Notes under the pieces: model-generated | Seen by the model: the letters and a program-made list of their open reading frames with translations, nothing else | Told to the model about the DNA's origin: nothing | Database searches by the model: none | Part shown: in pieces, positions 1 to 8,970 of the stretch | How the letters are laid out: each line of letters opens with the position of its first letter | Position numbering within the stretch: position 1 is the first letter of the stretch | Source: Flavobacterium ustbae | Lineage (GTDB): Bacteria; Bacteroidota; Bacteroidia; Flavobacteriales; Flavobacteriaceae | DNA: 64,000 bases | Assembly (NCBI RefSeq): GCF_003946915.1 | Contig: NZ_RPOC01000007.1 | Coordinates: 1 to 64,000, forward strand | Reading direction: 5' to 3' | Translations under genes and position numbers: made by a program

Positions 1-1428
1 AGGCTGGGTACACTGAACCAGTTTGGTTGCAGGCGTTCCAAAAGTGTCTCCATCTTGGTCTCGATACCACACCGTATTGGGATTAATGGCAGCGTTAGCA
101 TCATTGCAGTCCGTATTGTTGGCTACGTATCCCGTAGGCTTCACGCTGTACGAAACGCTTAAGGAAGGGTTTCCGAACGTGTCGCCATCAGCATCCCTAT
201 AAAAGGTCGATGGGGCAATATTGGTGATATTGGCTGTCGTGTCGTTATAATCTGATGAATTTCTCACATATCCTGCCGGCTGGGTGCACTGAACCAGTTT
301 GGTTGCGGCCGTTCCAAAAGTGTCTCCATCTGCATCACGGTACCAGATCGTATTGGGATTAATGGCAGCGTCTCCATCATTGCAGTCTGTATTGTTGGCT
401 ACATAATTTCCCGGAGCGTAGCTATAATAAATAGAAATAGAAGGATTTCCGAATCCATCATTATCTAAATCCTTATAAAAATATTGGGGAGCAACATTCG
501 TTATATTAGCCGTTCCATCATTGTAATCAGATCCGTTACGGACATATCCCGATGGTTGTACGCAACTAGTTATTTTTACAGCGGCATTTCCAAAACCATC
601 ATTATCCGCATCTTGATACCAAATTACTCCTGGATTTAAAGTTGCATCTGCATCATTACAATCTCCTCCTCTTGTTACATAACGATGTCCTACAGGAGTT
701 GCACATGCAACAAACGTGTCATTACTATCGCCATAGCCATCACCATCGTAATCATTATACCATATAGTGTTTGGATGTATGCTACTATTGTTATCATTAC
801 AATCCTGTGCGTTTCTTGCATAACCAGCAGGTTGCGTGCAACTCTTTTTTGAATTTCCTCCCGATCCTGCTCCAAAGCCATCGCCATCAGAATCTGAGTA
901 CCAAACAGTGTTAGGGTTCACGCTTATATCGGCATCATTACAGTCTGTATTGTTGGTTACAAAACCACTAGGCTTAACACTATAGTAAACATACACAGAT
1001 GGATTACCGAATCCGTCGCCGTCAGCATCCTTGTAGTAATATTGCGGGGCTACATTTGTTATGTTAACCGTTGAATCATTATAGTCAGCAGCATTTTCTA
1101 CATAACCAGCAGGTTTTGTACAACTAGTAGAAATTACAGAACTAGTACCATAACCATCCCCATCAGCATCTAAATACCATAAACCAGTATCTTTTATATT
1201 AGGATTATAGTCATTACAATCATTTTTGTTACTTACATAACCATCTGGTTTAGTAGCCCTCAAAATACTATTATTTGGATTTCCAAAACCGTCTCCATCC
1301 TCATCTTCATACCATCGATACATAGTTTCGCCTCCCCCGCCACCTGGAGGAGCCGCATTAACACCTACTTTTTGTCCATATCCAAATGAAACGATTAACA
1401 ACAAAAAGCTATATATATATATTTTCAT
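1..1428 (-). CDS. Secreted calcium-loop (MopE/thrombospondin-3-like) repeat protein, C-terminus off window
   Basis: The open frame runs from an ATG at 1428 to the left edge without a stop, giving 476 visible residues. It starts with a signal peptide ([19 protein letters not shown]) and then a Gly/Pro linker. About ten acidic loops follow, of the type DADGDGFG, each paired with a GYV-x-N-x-x-DCND-x(4)-INP module. Such loops bind calcium in thrombospondin type 3 and MopE-like repeats, so a secreted calcium-stabilised stalk or adhesin is inferred. A T9SS sorting domain is expected past the edge but cannot be seen. The start is 10 nt after the stop of the RHS-like gene and is preceded by AAGAAGAGAG, so the two are probably cotranscribed. 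The repeats become nearly identical at DNA level towards the edge, with a period of 276 nt. Confidence 0.85.
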   Translation of the reverse strand, partial: MKIYIYSFLLLIVSFGYGQKVGVNAAPPGGGGGETMYRWYEDEDGDGFGNPNNSILRATKPDGYVSNKNDCNDYNPNIKDTGLWYLDADGDGYGTSSVISTSCTKPAGYVENAADYNDSTVNITNVAPQYYYKDADGDGFGNPSVYVYYSVKPSGFVTNNTDCNDADISVNPNTVWYSDSDGDGFGAGSGGNSKKSCTQPAGYARNAQDCNDNNSSIHPNTIWYNDYDGDGYGDSNDTFVACATPVGHRYVTRGGDCNDADATLNPGVIWYQDADNDGFGNAAVKITSCVQPSGYVRNGSDYNDGTANITNVAPQYFYKDLDNDGFGNPSISIYYSYAPGNYVANNTDCNDGDAAINPNTIWYRDADGDTFGTAATKLVQCTQPAGYVRNSSDYNDTTANITNIAPSTFYRDADGDTFGNPSLSVSYSVKPTGYVANNTDCNDANAAINPNTVWYRDQDGDTFGTPATKLVQCTQP

Positions 1429-1438
1429 CTCTCTTCTT

Positions 1439-4400
1439 TTAGTCTTTATAATGATACTGGTTCTCTGATAAAATCATACCTTCATTATCCTTTATTACTT
1501 TCAATCTATTAAACTCATCATAATTATAATAGGTAGTGACATCCTTAGGATCTGTAATTGTTGATACTCCCACCAATAACTTATAAGTATAAGTTGTTAT
1601 AATTGCATTTGAAAAGGTGTTTCTTAAATCATTTAATGCCTGAATTAAATTTGTTTCGTTACCTGAATTTGAAATTGTCTCCAGATTTGCTGCTGATGAT
1701 TCTAATTGTGCATAAGTTGCATTTTCGATCTTCGCAATTGGCTGTGTTTTATTGTAACCCCAAATAATTGACACTGGCATACCTCCTTCAGGAGTATATT
1801 GCAAGACATTTCCTTTTTCATCATACTTATCATACACGATTTTTTTCTCTAAAGAATTAGAAGATTTAGCTGAATAAATAAATTTAGGAAGCAGTAAGTT
1901 TTTAGTTGATTCATCTTTAGCATATACTGTTTTTTGTTCCGATAATTTTATTGAACCTCTGTAAGTTTCCGTTTTTAAAGCAGTATCAATTCTGTTGTCC
2001 ATTATCATATTAGATGCAAAGGGTTCAGCTGCCAAATCATGAGGATAGTAGTACTTGGTTTCTAAAGTTTCCTGTGTCGAAGATTGTATACTTTGAGAAG
2101 TCAGCTGAATATGTGAAGGATTAGCATACTGATAAGCAGTTGTAGTTTCTATAGGGTTTAGTCCATTAAGGTCATACTTTTTAGAAATTGAAGATTCTAA
2201 ATAAAACCAATGTGCTATCGTCTTATATTCTACAATGCTAAAATTTTCAATAGTTTGTGAGCTCGGACAAGGCTCTTCGAAGTTTTTTCTAACAGCATAC
2301 GCTTTTATCTCATTAGAATATATAGGATCTAATTTGTAATTATTTATATTCTCTGCCACAGTTATAAACGGATTGCCAGCAGATCTTTTTTGAAAAACCT
2401 CAGATTTCAATTCCAGACCATTGTCCCATCCAAAATTAGTAAGCGGAGCACTTTTAATATCAGTACCTAAAATTGATTGTCCAAAATTGTCTCTATGAAT
2501 AATGTATTCTTTCATTTCTCCACCATTCTCAAAATTATCTCCTCCCTCACTAACAGTTACGTATTTATAAAAACAATTACTACTTCCTGTATCAAACAAA
2601 GAAATAATGCTGCTGGAACTAACTGTTAGAAATTCATTATCAATATACCAACATAAACCAAGCTGACCCTGACCTACTGAACATGTTTTTCTTGTCTTTG
2701 ATAGATCTACATAATACGGCGTTTTTCCTTTGTTTCCAGAAGAATGATTAATATCGTTTTTTGGAGCATAGTAAAATCTCTTGTAAATAGGTGTTGATGC
2801 TGTGTCTGAAAAGTCCTTTGTCGCTTTTATCCTTACTCCGCCTGTTTCTAAATTAGTACTGATCGTTACTGGTGCAGTCGGATAATAAGTCACAGTTAAT
2901 AATGCAACTGTATAAAAACCACCTTTAAAAAAATGTAAATTATATGTTTTACCTGCTTTTGCATCTAAATAAAATTTCTTGGTTGTTTTACTTACAAACC
3001 AGTAATCGGAATAATATAGCTTTTCACCTGTATATCTAATATCATACAATTGTGGACATGGTGTTTCTCCTGCATCAACGCAAGTTACCTGCAAAGAGGC
3101 AATATCATGTCCAGTATCATTTGGATCTGGAATTAGATTACCATACATATCATATTTAGGCTCTTGATCACTTGAAAAAGCTACATAACCAGTAAATTCA
3201 ATTCTTTGGTCTATTGGAGAAGTTAAGGTATATATGACAGGTTCTTCATTCCAATCTGTTCGTGGCCTTCTATATGTATCTGTTGTCTTTACTGGATAGG
3301 TAGTTTTGTCTCCCCAATACGTATTACTTTCATACTCAAATTGAGTATATCCTTTAGTAGGATAAATCATTTTACTTAAAAGTCCTGTTTTAGCAAAATT
3401 TGCGTCTGGCTCTTTATCTGCACCGTTATAATCGATGTCATTTAAATTATAGTCGGCGATATTTTTAGGCGCTAAGTTCACATTAGATTTACCGTTATAA
3501 TATCCCCAATGGTCTTGGCTTTTTGATAATCTTTGAGGAAAGTTTTCTCTATTTATATACTCAAAACCGTATTTTTTAGAAGGATCAAGAAAGGTAATAT
3601 TTTCTAAAAAAACGCGTCCGTTGGCAGTTTTCAAATAAGTAAAATTTATTTTTTCAATCTCATTTCCTTCCTTATTAAACTGAGTAACGGTCTGAATTTT
3701 ACTATTTCCCTCCACTTCTTCATTAACTCCTGCGGCACTGTAACTAAAATTTATGTATCCATCATTAGTATTATTACTATATATCTTATTTACTCGTTTA
3801 CCTAATACAGTCATATTATAAGCAACGATATCACTCATAACTGGAGCACTTGCCAAAGTACCTGAACAATCAGGTTGCATTGCAGGATATGCGATTGTAA
3901 AAGTTTGTGAATTAGATGCAGTATATTCCATATAACTATCCTCGTAAGTGAAATATATTTCTGATCCGTTTGGATGCGCTATTTTGCTTAAATACCATGC
4001 CGTCACACTTCCGCTAATTACAGAATGTCCTGCCCCCTGATTTCTAAAAGCAGTTGTTTCTTTTTCTGTAAAATAATATTGAATACCGTTAGTGGCTGTC
4101 AATAAAAAATCGGCATTATTAATCCCAACTCTTTGAATTTTAATTTTTTGATTATTAACGAAAATGGGATTGCCGGTTTTATCATAAATAAATTTACCTG
4201 AATTTCCACTGAAATTGAAAGAATATATATCAGCCTCAGTATCTGCACTTGCTTGTACAGCAGCTCGATAAAATTGCAATTTAGCCTCATTAGTCGCATT
4301 AGCTAAGTTATCTGGCGGATAAACTGCAGCCTGCATCTCATCTGCTTTATCACGAACAGTACGTGTAATGACACCTCCAAAATTCATATTCCAACCCAAG

Positions 4401-4702
4401 CCTACATTTGATGCGACTTCATCAACTTTTATTCCGTTAGAGCCATAAAAAAGAGAAATTGGCGATTCTAAATCTTTTGTTTTAAAACTTGTTAATGGTA
4501 CAGAAATATTTGCAGCTCCTGTAAATAATCCAACTGGAATATTTCCAAATTTTCCAAGTTCACCTGCAACAGGAGATGGTGGAGTTATATTGGGTAAATA
4601 CTTACTGGTATCTGGTTGAGCAATACCAGTTTCTGATATAAAGATGAAAAACAGTAAAAACAAAGTTTTTACTGAATACTTAATAAATTGCTTTTGCATC
4701 AT
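1439..4702 (-). CDS. RHS/YD-repeat-like secreted protein without toxin tip
   Basis: I chose the ATG at 4702 (1087 aa). The frame extends up to 4789, but that would overlap the upstream gene by 80 nt, and the signal peptide ([24 protein letters not shown]) starts just after 4702. The N-terminal motif [31 protein letters not shown] region (around residues 40-70) and the [15 protein letters not shown] stretch are typical of Bacteroidota RHS-repeat proteins. Tyr-rich beta strands fill the middle. Near the C-terminus a single YD-type stretch ([17 protein letters not shown]) is followed almost at once by the stop. The usual RHS core cage and variable toxin are therefore absent, so this looks like a cell-surface or secreted structural protein and not a complete polymorphic toxin. 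It sits in an operon between the T9SS repeat protein and the calcium-loop protein. The function is unknown. Confidence 0.8.
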   Translation of the reverse strand: MMQKQFIKYSVKTLFLLFFIFISETGIAQPDTSKYLPNITPPSPVAGELGKFGNIPVGLFTGAANISVPLTSFKTKDLESPISLFYGSNGIKVDEVASNVGLGWNMNFGGVITRTVRDKADEMQAAVYPPDNLANATNEAKLQFYRAAVQASADTEADIYSFNFSGNSGKFIYDKTGNPIFVNNQKIKIQRVGINNADFLLTATNGIQYYFTEKETTAFRNQGAGHSVISGSVTAWYLSKIAHPNGSEIYFTYEDSYMEYTASNSQTFTIAYPAMQPDCSGTLASAPVMSDIVAYNMTVLGKRVNKIYSNNTNDGYINFSYSAAGVNEEVEGNSKIQTVTQFNKEGNEIEKINFTYLKTANGRVFLENITFLDPSKKYGFEYINRENFPQRLSKSQDHWGYYNGKSNVNLAPKNIADYNLNDIDYNGADKEPDANFAKTGLLSKMIYPTKGYTQFEYESNTYWGDKTTYPVKTTDTYRRPRTDWNEEPVIYTLTSPIDQRIEFTGYVAFSSDQEPKYDMYGNLIPDPNDTGHDIASLQVTCVDAGETPCPQLYDIRYTGEKLYYSDYWFVSKTTKKFYLDAKAGKTYNLHFFKGGFYTVALLTVTYYPTAPVTISTNLETGGVRIKATKDFSDTASTPIYKRFYYAPKNDINHSSGNKGKTPYYVDLSKTRKTCSVGQGQLGLCWYIDNEFLTVSSSSIISLFDTGSSNCFYKYVTVSEGGDNFENGGEMKEYIIHRDNFGQSILGTDIKSAPLTNFGWDNGLELKSEVFQKRSAGNPFITVAENINNYKLDPIYSNEIKAYAVRKNFEEPCPSSQTIENFSIVEYKTIAHWFYLESSISKKYDLNGLNPIETTTAYQYANPSHIQLTSQSIQSSTQETLETKYYYPHDLAAEPFASNMIMDNRIDTALKTETYRGSIKLSEQKTVYAKDESTKNLLLPKFIYSAKSSNSLEKKIVYDKYDEKGNVLQYTPEGGMPVSIIWGYNKTQPIAKIENATYAQLESSAANLETISNSGNETNLIQALNDLRNTFSNAIITTYTYKLLVGVSTITDPKDVTTYYNYDEFNRLKVIKDNEGMILSENQYHYKD

Positions 4703-4709
4703 GTAATTT

Positions 4710-6362
4710 TTAATTAACTTTCTTAATAACTTTAACAGACTCTGTCTTAACATCAGTCTGAATTTTGATGATGTAGATTCCTTCAGCATAATAGCTTAAA
4801 TCTACCGGCACAGTTCTGCTGGAAATATCAAAGTGTTGCAAGGTTCTTCCTAAAATATCAATTACTGATGCGGTACCTTTAGTAAAATCATACCCAATAA
4901 TTACATTTGTAAAAGTTGATACAGGATTTGGAATGGCTTCGATACTTGCCTTTACTTTTTCAACTTGAGCCTTATCTTTTAATTTTACGACCCAAAAATC
5001 ATTTGATCCAATATTGGAGTTTTTATCTTTTGATGAACCATTAGAAGTTCCTGCCATAAGATAGCCCCCGTCTCTGGTCTCGACAAGTTTTCGAAGAATA
5101 TCTTCGCCTCCGCTTCCAACGGTTTTATTCCAGATTTCTTCTCCCTCGTTATTAATTTTCAATGCGATATAATCGTTAATTCCGTCTTTTTCTTTTGCCA
5201 CTAAACTTGTTGCTTTTGATACCAGTCCCCCAACAGATCTCGGAGCTGAATTGCGCGCATGACCACCTATTAAGTAAGTTTGATCATTATTTTCTACTAA
5301 CGATGTAAGGATATCGACTTTTCCAAAATCATATGTTTTACTCCAGACAACACTTCCCTCCTGATCCAGTTTAAGAATCCAGTAATCTGTTCCGTTGGCC
5401 ACAATTCCTCCTTCAGTTGTCAATGCATTAGAACTGTTTGAGTTTCCTCCAACAATATAGCCTCCATCCTTACTCTGATGAATTACGTACGGCTGATCAT
5501 CACCGTCTCCACCATAGACTTTTTGCCATTCAATAACACCAGTATCGTTTATTTTCAAAATCCAATAATCGCCAATACCTTTATTTGATTCTGTTTTATC
5601 ACCTGAAATAGGAGAATTAGAATATCCTGCAAGAATATATCCGTTATCCGAGGTCTGCTCCATGCTTCTCAAAATATCAGAATATTGGCCACCATAGGTT
5701 TTCTGCCATTGGATAACGCCTTCTTGGTCTAACTTGATTATCCAGTAGTCCATACTGCCTCTGCTTTTCTCTGATTTTGAATAAATATCAGTAGCAAAAG
5801 AGTCTTCATCTAGATTAGAATTTGAAATCGAATTTGGATTTGAGCTTGAAGAGCCTCCTAAAATATAACCTCCATCTTTAGTCTGGAAAGCACACAAAAG
5901 TTCATCCTGCCCTTTACCACCGATAGTTCTTTGCCACTGTTCATCTCCAGCAGCATTTAATTTTATTACCCAAAAATCAGAAAGACCTTTACAGTTCTCT
6001 TTTTTTTGAAAACTTTTCGAAGAGTTTGAAGTTCCAGCGAGAATAAATCCGCCATCTTTAGTATTTTTAATACTTTGGAGCAAATCAAAACCAATTCCGC
6101 CAAAACTTTTCTGCCAGTCAAGTTCTCCGTTTTCTTTCATTTTCCAAACCCAGTAGTCTAGATCGCCATGATTATCATCTGCCTTATTTCCCGTTTTATT
6201 CGAAAGCGAACTTCCAGCTAAAATAAAGCCATAATCAGCTGTCGGTTGTGCATCAAAAAGGTAATCTGCATGTATACCTCCGTAAGATTTTTCCCAAAGA
6301 ACATCTTGAGAATAACTATTAAGAGAAATTAAAAATAGAAGCTGTAAGTAGAGTTTCCGCAT
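4710..6362 (-). CDS. T9SS type A sorting-domain protein with beta-propeller-like repeats
   Basis: 550 aa. A signal peptide (MRKLYLQLLFLISLNSYSQ) is followed by seven or eight repeats of about 60-80 residues built on W-x-K-x-Y/F-GG ... D-GG-Y/F-I-L-AG-x-S ... D-Y/F-W-I/V-x-K-L. These are typical of secreted Bacteroidota proteins predicted to fold as propellers. The last 80 residues (PNPVSTF ... GRTLQHFDIS ... YAEGIYIIKI ... KVIKK) are a T9SS type A sorting domain, so the protein should be exported by the type IX machinery and anchored on or released from the surface. It is the first gene of the minus-strand operon, with only 7 nt before the RHS-like gene. Its ligand is unknown. A decayed copy of its 5' end and promoter lies near 57.7 kb. 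Confidence 0.85.
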   Translation of the reverse strand: MRKLYLQLLFLISLNSYSQDVLWEKSYGGIHADYLFDAQPTADYGFILAGSSLSNKTGNKADDNHGDLDYWVWKMKENGELDWQKSFGGIGFDLLQSIKNTKDGGFILAGTSNSSKSFQKKENCKGLSDFWVIKLNAAGDEQWQRTIGGKGQDELLCAFQTKDGGYILGGSSSSNPNSISNSNLDEDSFATDIYSKSEKSRGSMDYWIIKLDQEGVIQWQKTYGGQYSDILRSMEQTSDNGYILAGYSNSPISGDKTESNKGIGDYWILKINDTGVIEWQKVYGGDGDDQPYVIHQSKDGGYIVGGNSNSSNALTTEGGIVANGTDYWILKLDQEGSVVWSKTYDFGKVDILTSLVENNDQTYLIGGHARNSAPRSVGGLVSKATSLVAKEKDGINDYIALKINNEGEEIWNKTVGSGGEDILRKLVETRDGGYLMAGTSNGSSKDKNSNIGSNDFWVVKLKDKAQVEKVKASIEAIPNPVSTFTNVIIGYDFTKGTASVIDILGRTLQHFDISSRTVPVDLSYYAEGIYIIKIQTDVKTESVKVIKKVN

Positions 6363-6429
6363 AAGCTTTTTATAAATTTGAAGTTAGTTATTATAATTCG
6401 GGCGAAAATAATTTAATAAAACCACACTT

Positions 6430-6449
6430 CTTTACGTCTTTCCGTAAAG
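6430..6449. promoter_or_regulatory. Candidate operator, inverted repeat CTTTACG-N6-CGTAAAG
   Basis: A perfect 7-bp inverted repeat with a 6-nt spacer, 68-87 bp upstream of the start of the T9SS repeat-protein gene (6362). A diverged copy (CTATACG-N6-CGTAAAG) occupies the same relative position at 57808-57827, upstream of a decayed copy of that gene. This suggests a regulator site kept with the promoter. The rest of the 6363-6687 intergenic stretch is AT-rich, and I found no perfect TAnnTTTG element for the operon. Confidence 0.4.
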
Positions 6450-6687
6450 AATTAACTTCTGTTTAATTTTTAAGCAAAAGAGAAAGAAAAGATTATCTCT
6501 TATAAAATTCGATAAAAAACGTACTGTAAAACAATAAGAAACAAAACATTAAACAACTAGCAGTACTTGTGTGGTTTAGAATTAAACAAAATACTCAATC
6601 AAAAATTTATTCCACATTTTTTCCCTTAGAGACGAGAATAACATTGTTATCCATTATTCGTAATTTTACAAAAACTTACAAGAAATT

Positions 6688-7176
6688 ATGCACAGAGAAG
6701 CCCTACATCCATTAATCGACAACTCCACAATTATTCTGATTATGGGAACTATGGCTGGCGAGCAATCCATTGCCAAACAGCAATACTATGCGAACAAGGG
6801 AAACCTTTTTTGGAAAATTCTGTTTGCCATTTTTGAAGAAGAATTTAGTGCCTCTTATGAAGATCGAAAAGCACTCCTTACAAAATATAACATTGGTCTT
6901 TGGAATGTGCTAAAAAGCTGTAAACGAGAAGGAAGCAGTGATGGCAAAATAAAAGAAGAAACAATAAATGATTTTGAAAGTCTGCACAAACAATACCCCA
7001 ATATAAAATATGTCTTTTTTGAAAGCAAAGCTGCTGCAAAATATTTCCAAAAACATACTCTTCCGCAGGAAGGTATTGTTTATAAAACGCTGCCTTCAAC
7101 CAGCGGACTAAATGCGGGCTTAACGACAGCAGAAAAAATGGAAGAATGGAAAGCAGTATCAGAAATAACACTTTAA
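6688..7176 (+). CDS. DNA-deoxyinosine (hypoxanthine) glycosylase, UDG superfamily family 6
   Basis: 162 aa, the usual length of this family. It should remove deaminated bases, chiefly hypoxanthine, from DNA to start base excision repair in the cytoplasm. The N-terminal motif LIMGTMAGEQSIAKQQYYA (residues 17-35) followed by NKGNLFW (36-42) and the C-terminal LPSTSGLNA motif are the characteristic signatures. Asn39 corresponds to the asparagine reported as catalytic in family 6 enzymes, as I remember it. It is a single gene, divergent from the surface-protein operon. A weak -7 element (TAATTTTA, 6661-6668) lies 19 nt before the ATG. Confidence 0.85.
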   Translation: MHREALHPLIDNSTIILIMGTMAGEQSIAKQQYYANKGNLFWKILFAIFEEEFSASYEDRKALLTKYNIGLWNVLKSCKREGSSDGKIKEETINDFESLHKQYPNIKYVFFESKAAAKYFQKHTLPQEGIVYKTLPSTSGLNAGLTTAEKMEEWKAVSEITL

Positions 7177-7209
7177 CAAACGTAATGTAAATTTTTGTAC
7201 TAAAAAGAA

Positions 7210-7452
7210 TTACCTATTGCGCATGATATAAAAAAGTATTTCTTCTTCTAATTCTCTAGACAGAGTTTCAAACTTCATTTTGCGTCGATAACTTTTTTCG
7301 CTTTTTTCCTTGTAAAAGTCTGTTTTGGCAGTACTTACGCAGTATGCATCGCACATATCTTTAAATTTTTCGTCGAGTTGATACAATTCTTTCATTGAAT
7401 CAAGGTACGCTGCAAATTTAACATTATACAATTCGTCAGGAATAGCCGCCAT
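7210..7452 (-). CDS. Small conserved-looking hypothetical protein (80 aa)
   Basis: 80 aa, hydrophilic and highly charged, predicted mostly helical (repeated KSEKSYRRK and ELEEEIL stretches), with no signal peptide or membrane segment. I recognise no family. It is convergent with the glycosylase gene, 33 nt away. The codon and residue mix looks like a real protein. The DNA upstream of it (7453-7860) is AT-rich and I see nothing else there. Confidence 0.5.
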   Translation of the reverse strand: MAAIPDELYNVKFAAYLDSMKELYQLDEKFKDMCDAYCVSTAKTDFYKEKSEKSYRRKMKFETLSRELEEEILFYIMRNR

Positions 7453-7863
7453 AAGTTCTGTTGCGTTTAAATTAATACTGTTTTACCTTACAGGTTCATT
7501 TTATAATCTCATAATAATATAACTGCATTACATTCTTCGAACAGCATCTTCATCTGCCAATTTGAAAAGCCGTATTTAATATTTTAAAATTAAAGCGAAA
7601 ATCTTTAATCTTTATATTTAAATGTCTAGAAATGGTTTCAGATTATAAACTGAAACGAGAAATCGTAAAATGAACCATTTATCTGCTAATATGAAACAAT
7701 AATAAATCAAATGTTTTAGTACATCACCAATAAGAAACCTTTTACCTCATCAAAACTGAATCTATTTCTACAATTGGCAACTTAGCATTTATATGATATG
7801 CAATTAAACTTCTTCTTGTCTTTGTTGTGATTTATGTTAATATCTCTTTCGTCTCTATAAAAA

Positions 7864-7894
7864 TTGATTTATGTATCTACAGTTTGTACTTTTG
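7864..7894 (+). promoter_or_regulatory. Bacteroidota promoter TTG-N20-TACTTTTG for the SpoU methyltransferase
   Basis: TTG at 7864-7866 and an exact TAnnTTTG (-7) element at 7887-7894 are separated by 20 nt, within the optimal range. With the element centred near -7, transcription would start at about 7897-7898. That is one or two nucleotides before the ATG at 7899, so a leaderless mRNA is predicted. Confidence 0.65.
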
Positions 7895-7898
7895 TCTT

Positions 7899-8357
7899 AT
7901 GAATGATAATTTTATAAACGAATACTTTGGTATCGGAATACAAAATGGAAAAACACCCGAAAACTTAGGTGTGCTTTGGCGATCGGCTCAAAACTTGGGT
8001 GCAACTTTTATCTTTACTATTGGCAATCGATATGCGAAACAAGCCTGCGATACTCACGATGCTGTAAAAGCTATTCCATATTTTCACTATGATACTTTCG
8101 AAGCTTTTTTTGAAAACTTACCAAAAGGAGCACGATTGGTTGGCGTTGAACTATCTGATAAAGCTGTCGATTTAGAAACCTTTGAGCATCCGAGACGCTG
8201 CGTTTATGTTTTAGGAGCTGAAGATCATGGTTTATCTAAAAAAGTTATGGAGAAATGCCATCATTTAGTAAAATTTAAATCAGAGAAAAGTTTGAATGTA
8301 GCCGTAGCTGGAACGATTGTTATGTATGATAGAAATTTGTCTAAACCACGTTCTTAA
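7899..8357 (+). CDS. SpoU/TrmH-family RNA 2'-O-methyltransferase
   Basis: 152 aa from the ATG at 7899. The frame is open back to 7827, but the promoter element at 7887-7894 lies inside that extension, and homologous proteins begin near MNDNFINEYFGIGIQNGK. SPOUT motifs are visible: N-L-G-x-L-W-R-S-A (motif 1), YVLGAEDHGLS (motif 2) and KSLNVAVAGTIVMY (motif 3, the knot that binds S-adenosylmethionine). The enzyme probably methylates a ribose in tRNA or rRNA; the target cannot be read from sequence. It lacks the N-terminal RNA-binding domain of longer TrmH/RlmB members. It is followed by a strong terminator. Confidence 0.85.
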   Translation: MNDNFINEYFGIGIQNGKTPENLGVLWRSAQNLGATFIFTIGNRYAKQACDTHDAVKAIPYFHYDTFEAFFENLPKGARLVGVELSDKAVDLETFEHPRRCVYVLGAEDHGLSKKVMEKCHHLVKFKSEKSLNVAVAGTIVMYDRNLSKPRS

Positions 8358-8413
8358 AATAAAAGTTTGAGATTTAAGTCTAATAAACTTATAGCTCAAT
8401 AATCAATTAAAAT

Positions 8414-8454
8414 AAAAGAGTCAAATTGTTATTCGTAACAATTTGACTCTTTTT
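8414..8454 (+). terminator. Rho-independent terminator after the methyltransferase gene
   Basis: A perfect 18-bp stem (AAAAGAGTCAAATTGTTA and its complement) with a TTCG tetraloop, followed by a T run. The 5' A run would let it work on the other strand as well. Confidence 0.9.
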
Positions 8455-8545
8455 GTTTAAACGAGTTTTATTGTTTAAATACTATTTAAGTGGGAATTAT
8501 ATAATTCTAAGAAAAAATTATGTAAGTGAAATATGATTTTGATTT

Positions 8546-8553
8546 TAACTTTG
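8546..8553 (+). promoter_or_regulatory. Candidate -7 element (TAACTTTG) for the surface cluster at 8.7-12.3 kb
   Basis: An exact TAnnTTTG match, but no convincing TTG at the right distance upstream. It would give a leader of about 170 nt before the ATG at 8728. Apart from this and the terminator, the 8358-8727 gap holds nothing I recognise. Confidence 0.35.
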
Positions 8554-8727
8554 TCTTTTTCACTAAACCCCAAGTACTTATGCTGAAAAATTCAATTTAT
8601 CCTCCTACTTTATTGCTTCTCCAACTACCTCTTTCAGGAGCGAGCATTACACCATTTTGTTTTAGAAACAGCCAGAAAAATAGAGTCTTAAATATTGCTG
8701 GGTTCAACAGCGTAAATACAGTTGGTT

Positions 8728-8928
8728 ATGAACATTAGAAAACTAACCTATGTACTCTATTTGCTTTTTCTTTTTTCGTCTGCCTTGTATGCACAGGGAG
8801 GAGGTCCTCCACCACCCGGTCTTCCTGATGACGATCCCGTTCTGCCAATTGACTCACATTCTTCTACGTTACTCGCCGCGGGTCTTATACTTGGATTTGC
8901 CGTAGTGCTTACGCGAAGAAAAATTTGA
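8728..8928 (+). CDS. Small PID-CTERM-type sorting-signal protein (66 aa)
   Basis: 66 aa from the ATG at 8728; a TTG two codons upstream is an unlikely start. The layout is signal peptide (MNIRKLTYVLYLLFLFSSALYAQ), a Gly/Pro-rich linker (GGGPPPPGLPDDDP), the tripeptide PID, a hydrophobic helix (about 47-60) and a basic RRK end. This tripartite tail resembles C-terminal protein-sorting signals (PID-CTERM in current annotation practice). Almost the whole mature protein is the sorting signal, so it may be a tiny membrane-anchored or processed surface component. It is 42 nt upstream of a T9SS protein and probably cotranscribed with it. Confidence 0.6.
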   Translation: MNIRKLTYVLYLLFLFSSALYAQGGGPPPPGLPDDDPVLPIDSHSSTLLAAGLILGFAVVLTRRKI

Positions 8929-8970
8929 TGTTCTAATTGCTTTAAGACAGTTTAACTTATAGAAGATATT

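Noticed and set aside
690..887. 65-aa minus-strand frame rich in Met
   Set aside because: It overlaps the long calcium-loop gene on the same strand in another frame; its composition is a product of the repeat DNA.
1439..4702. Complete RHS polymorphic toxin with immunity gene
   Set aside because: The RHS core and toxin tip are missing, and the following gene is a calcium-loop protein and not an immunity protein.
8526..8738. 70-aa plus-strand frame before the PID-CTERM gene
   Set aside because: It contains the promoter and leader region, has no protein-like pattern and overlaps the real start at 8728.
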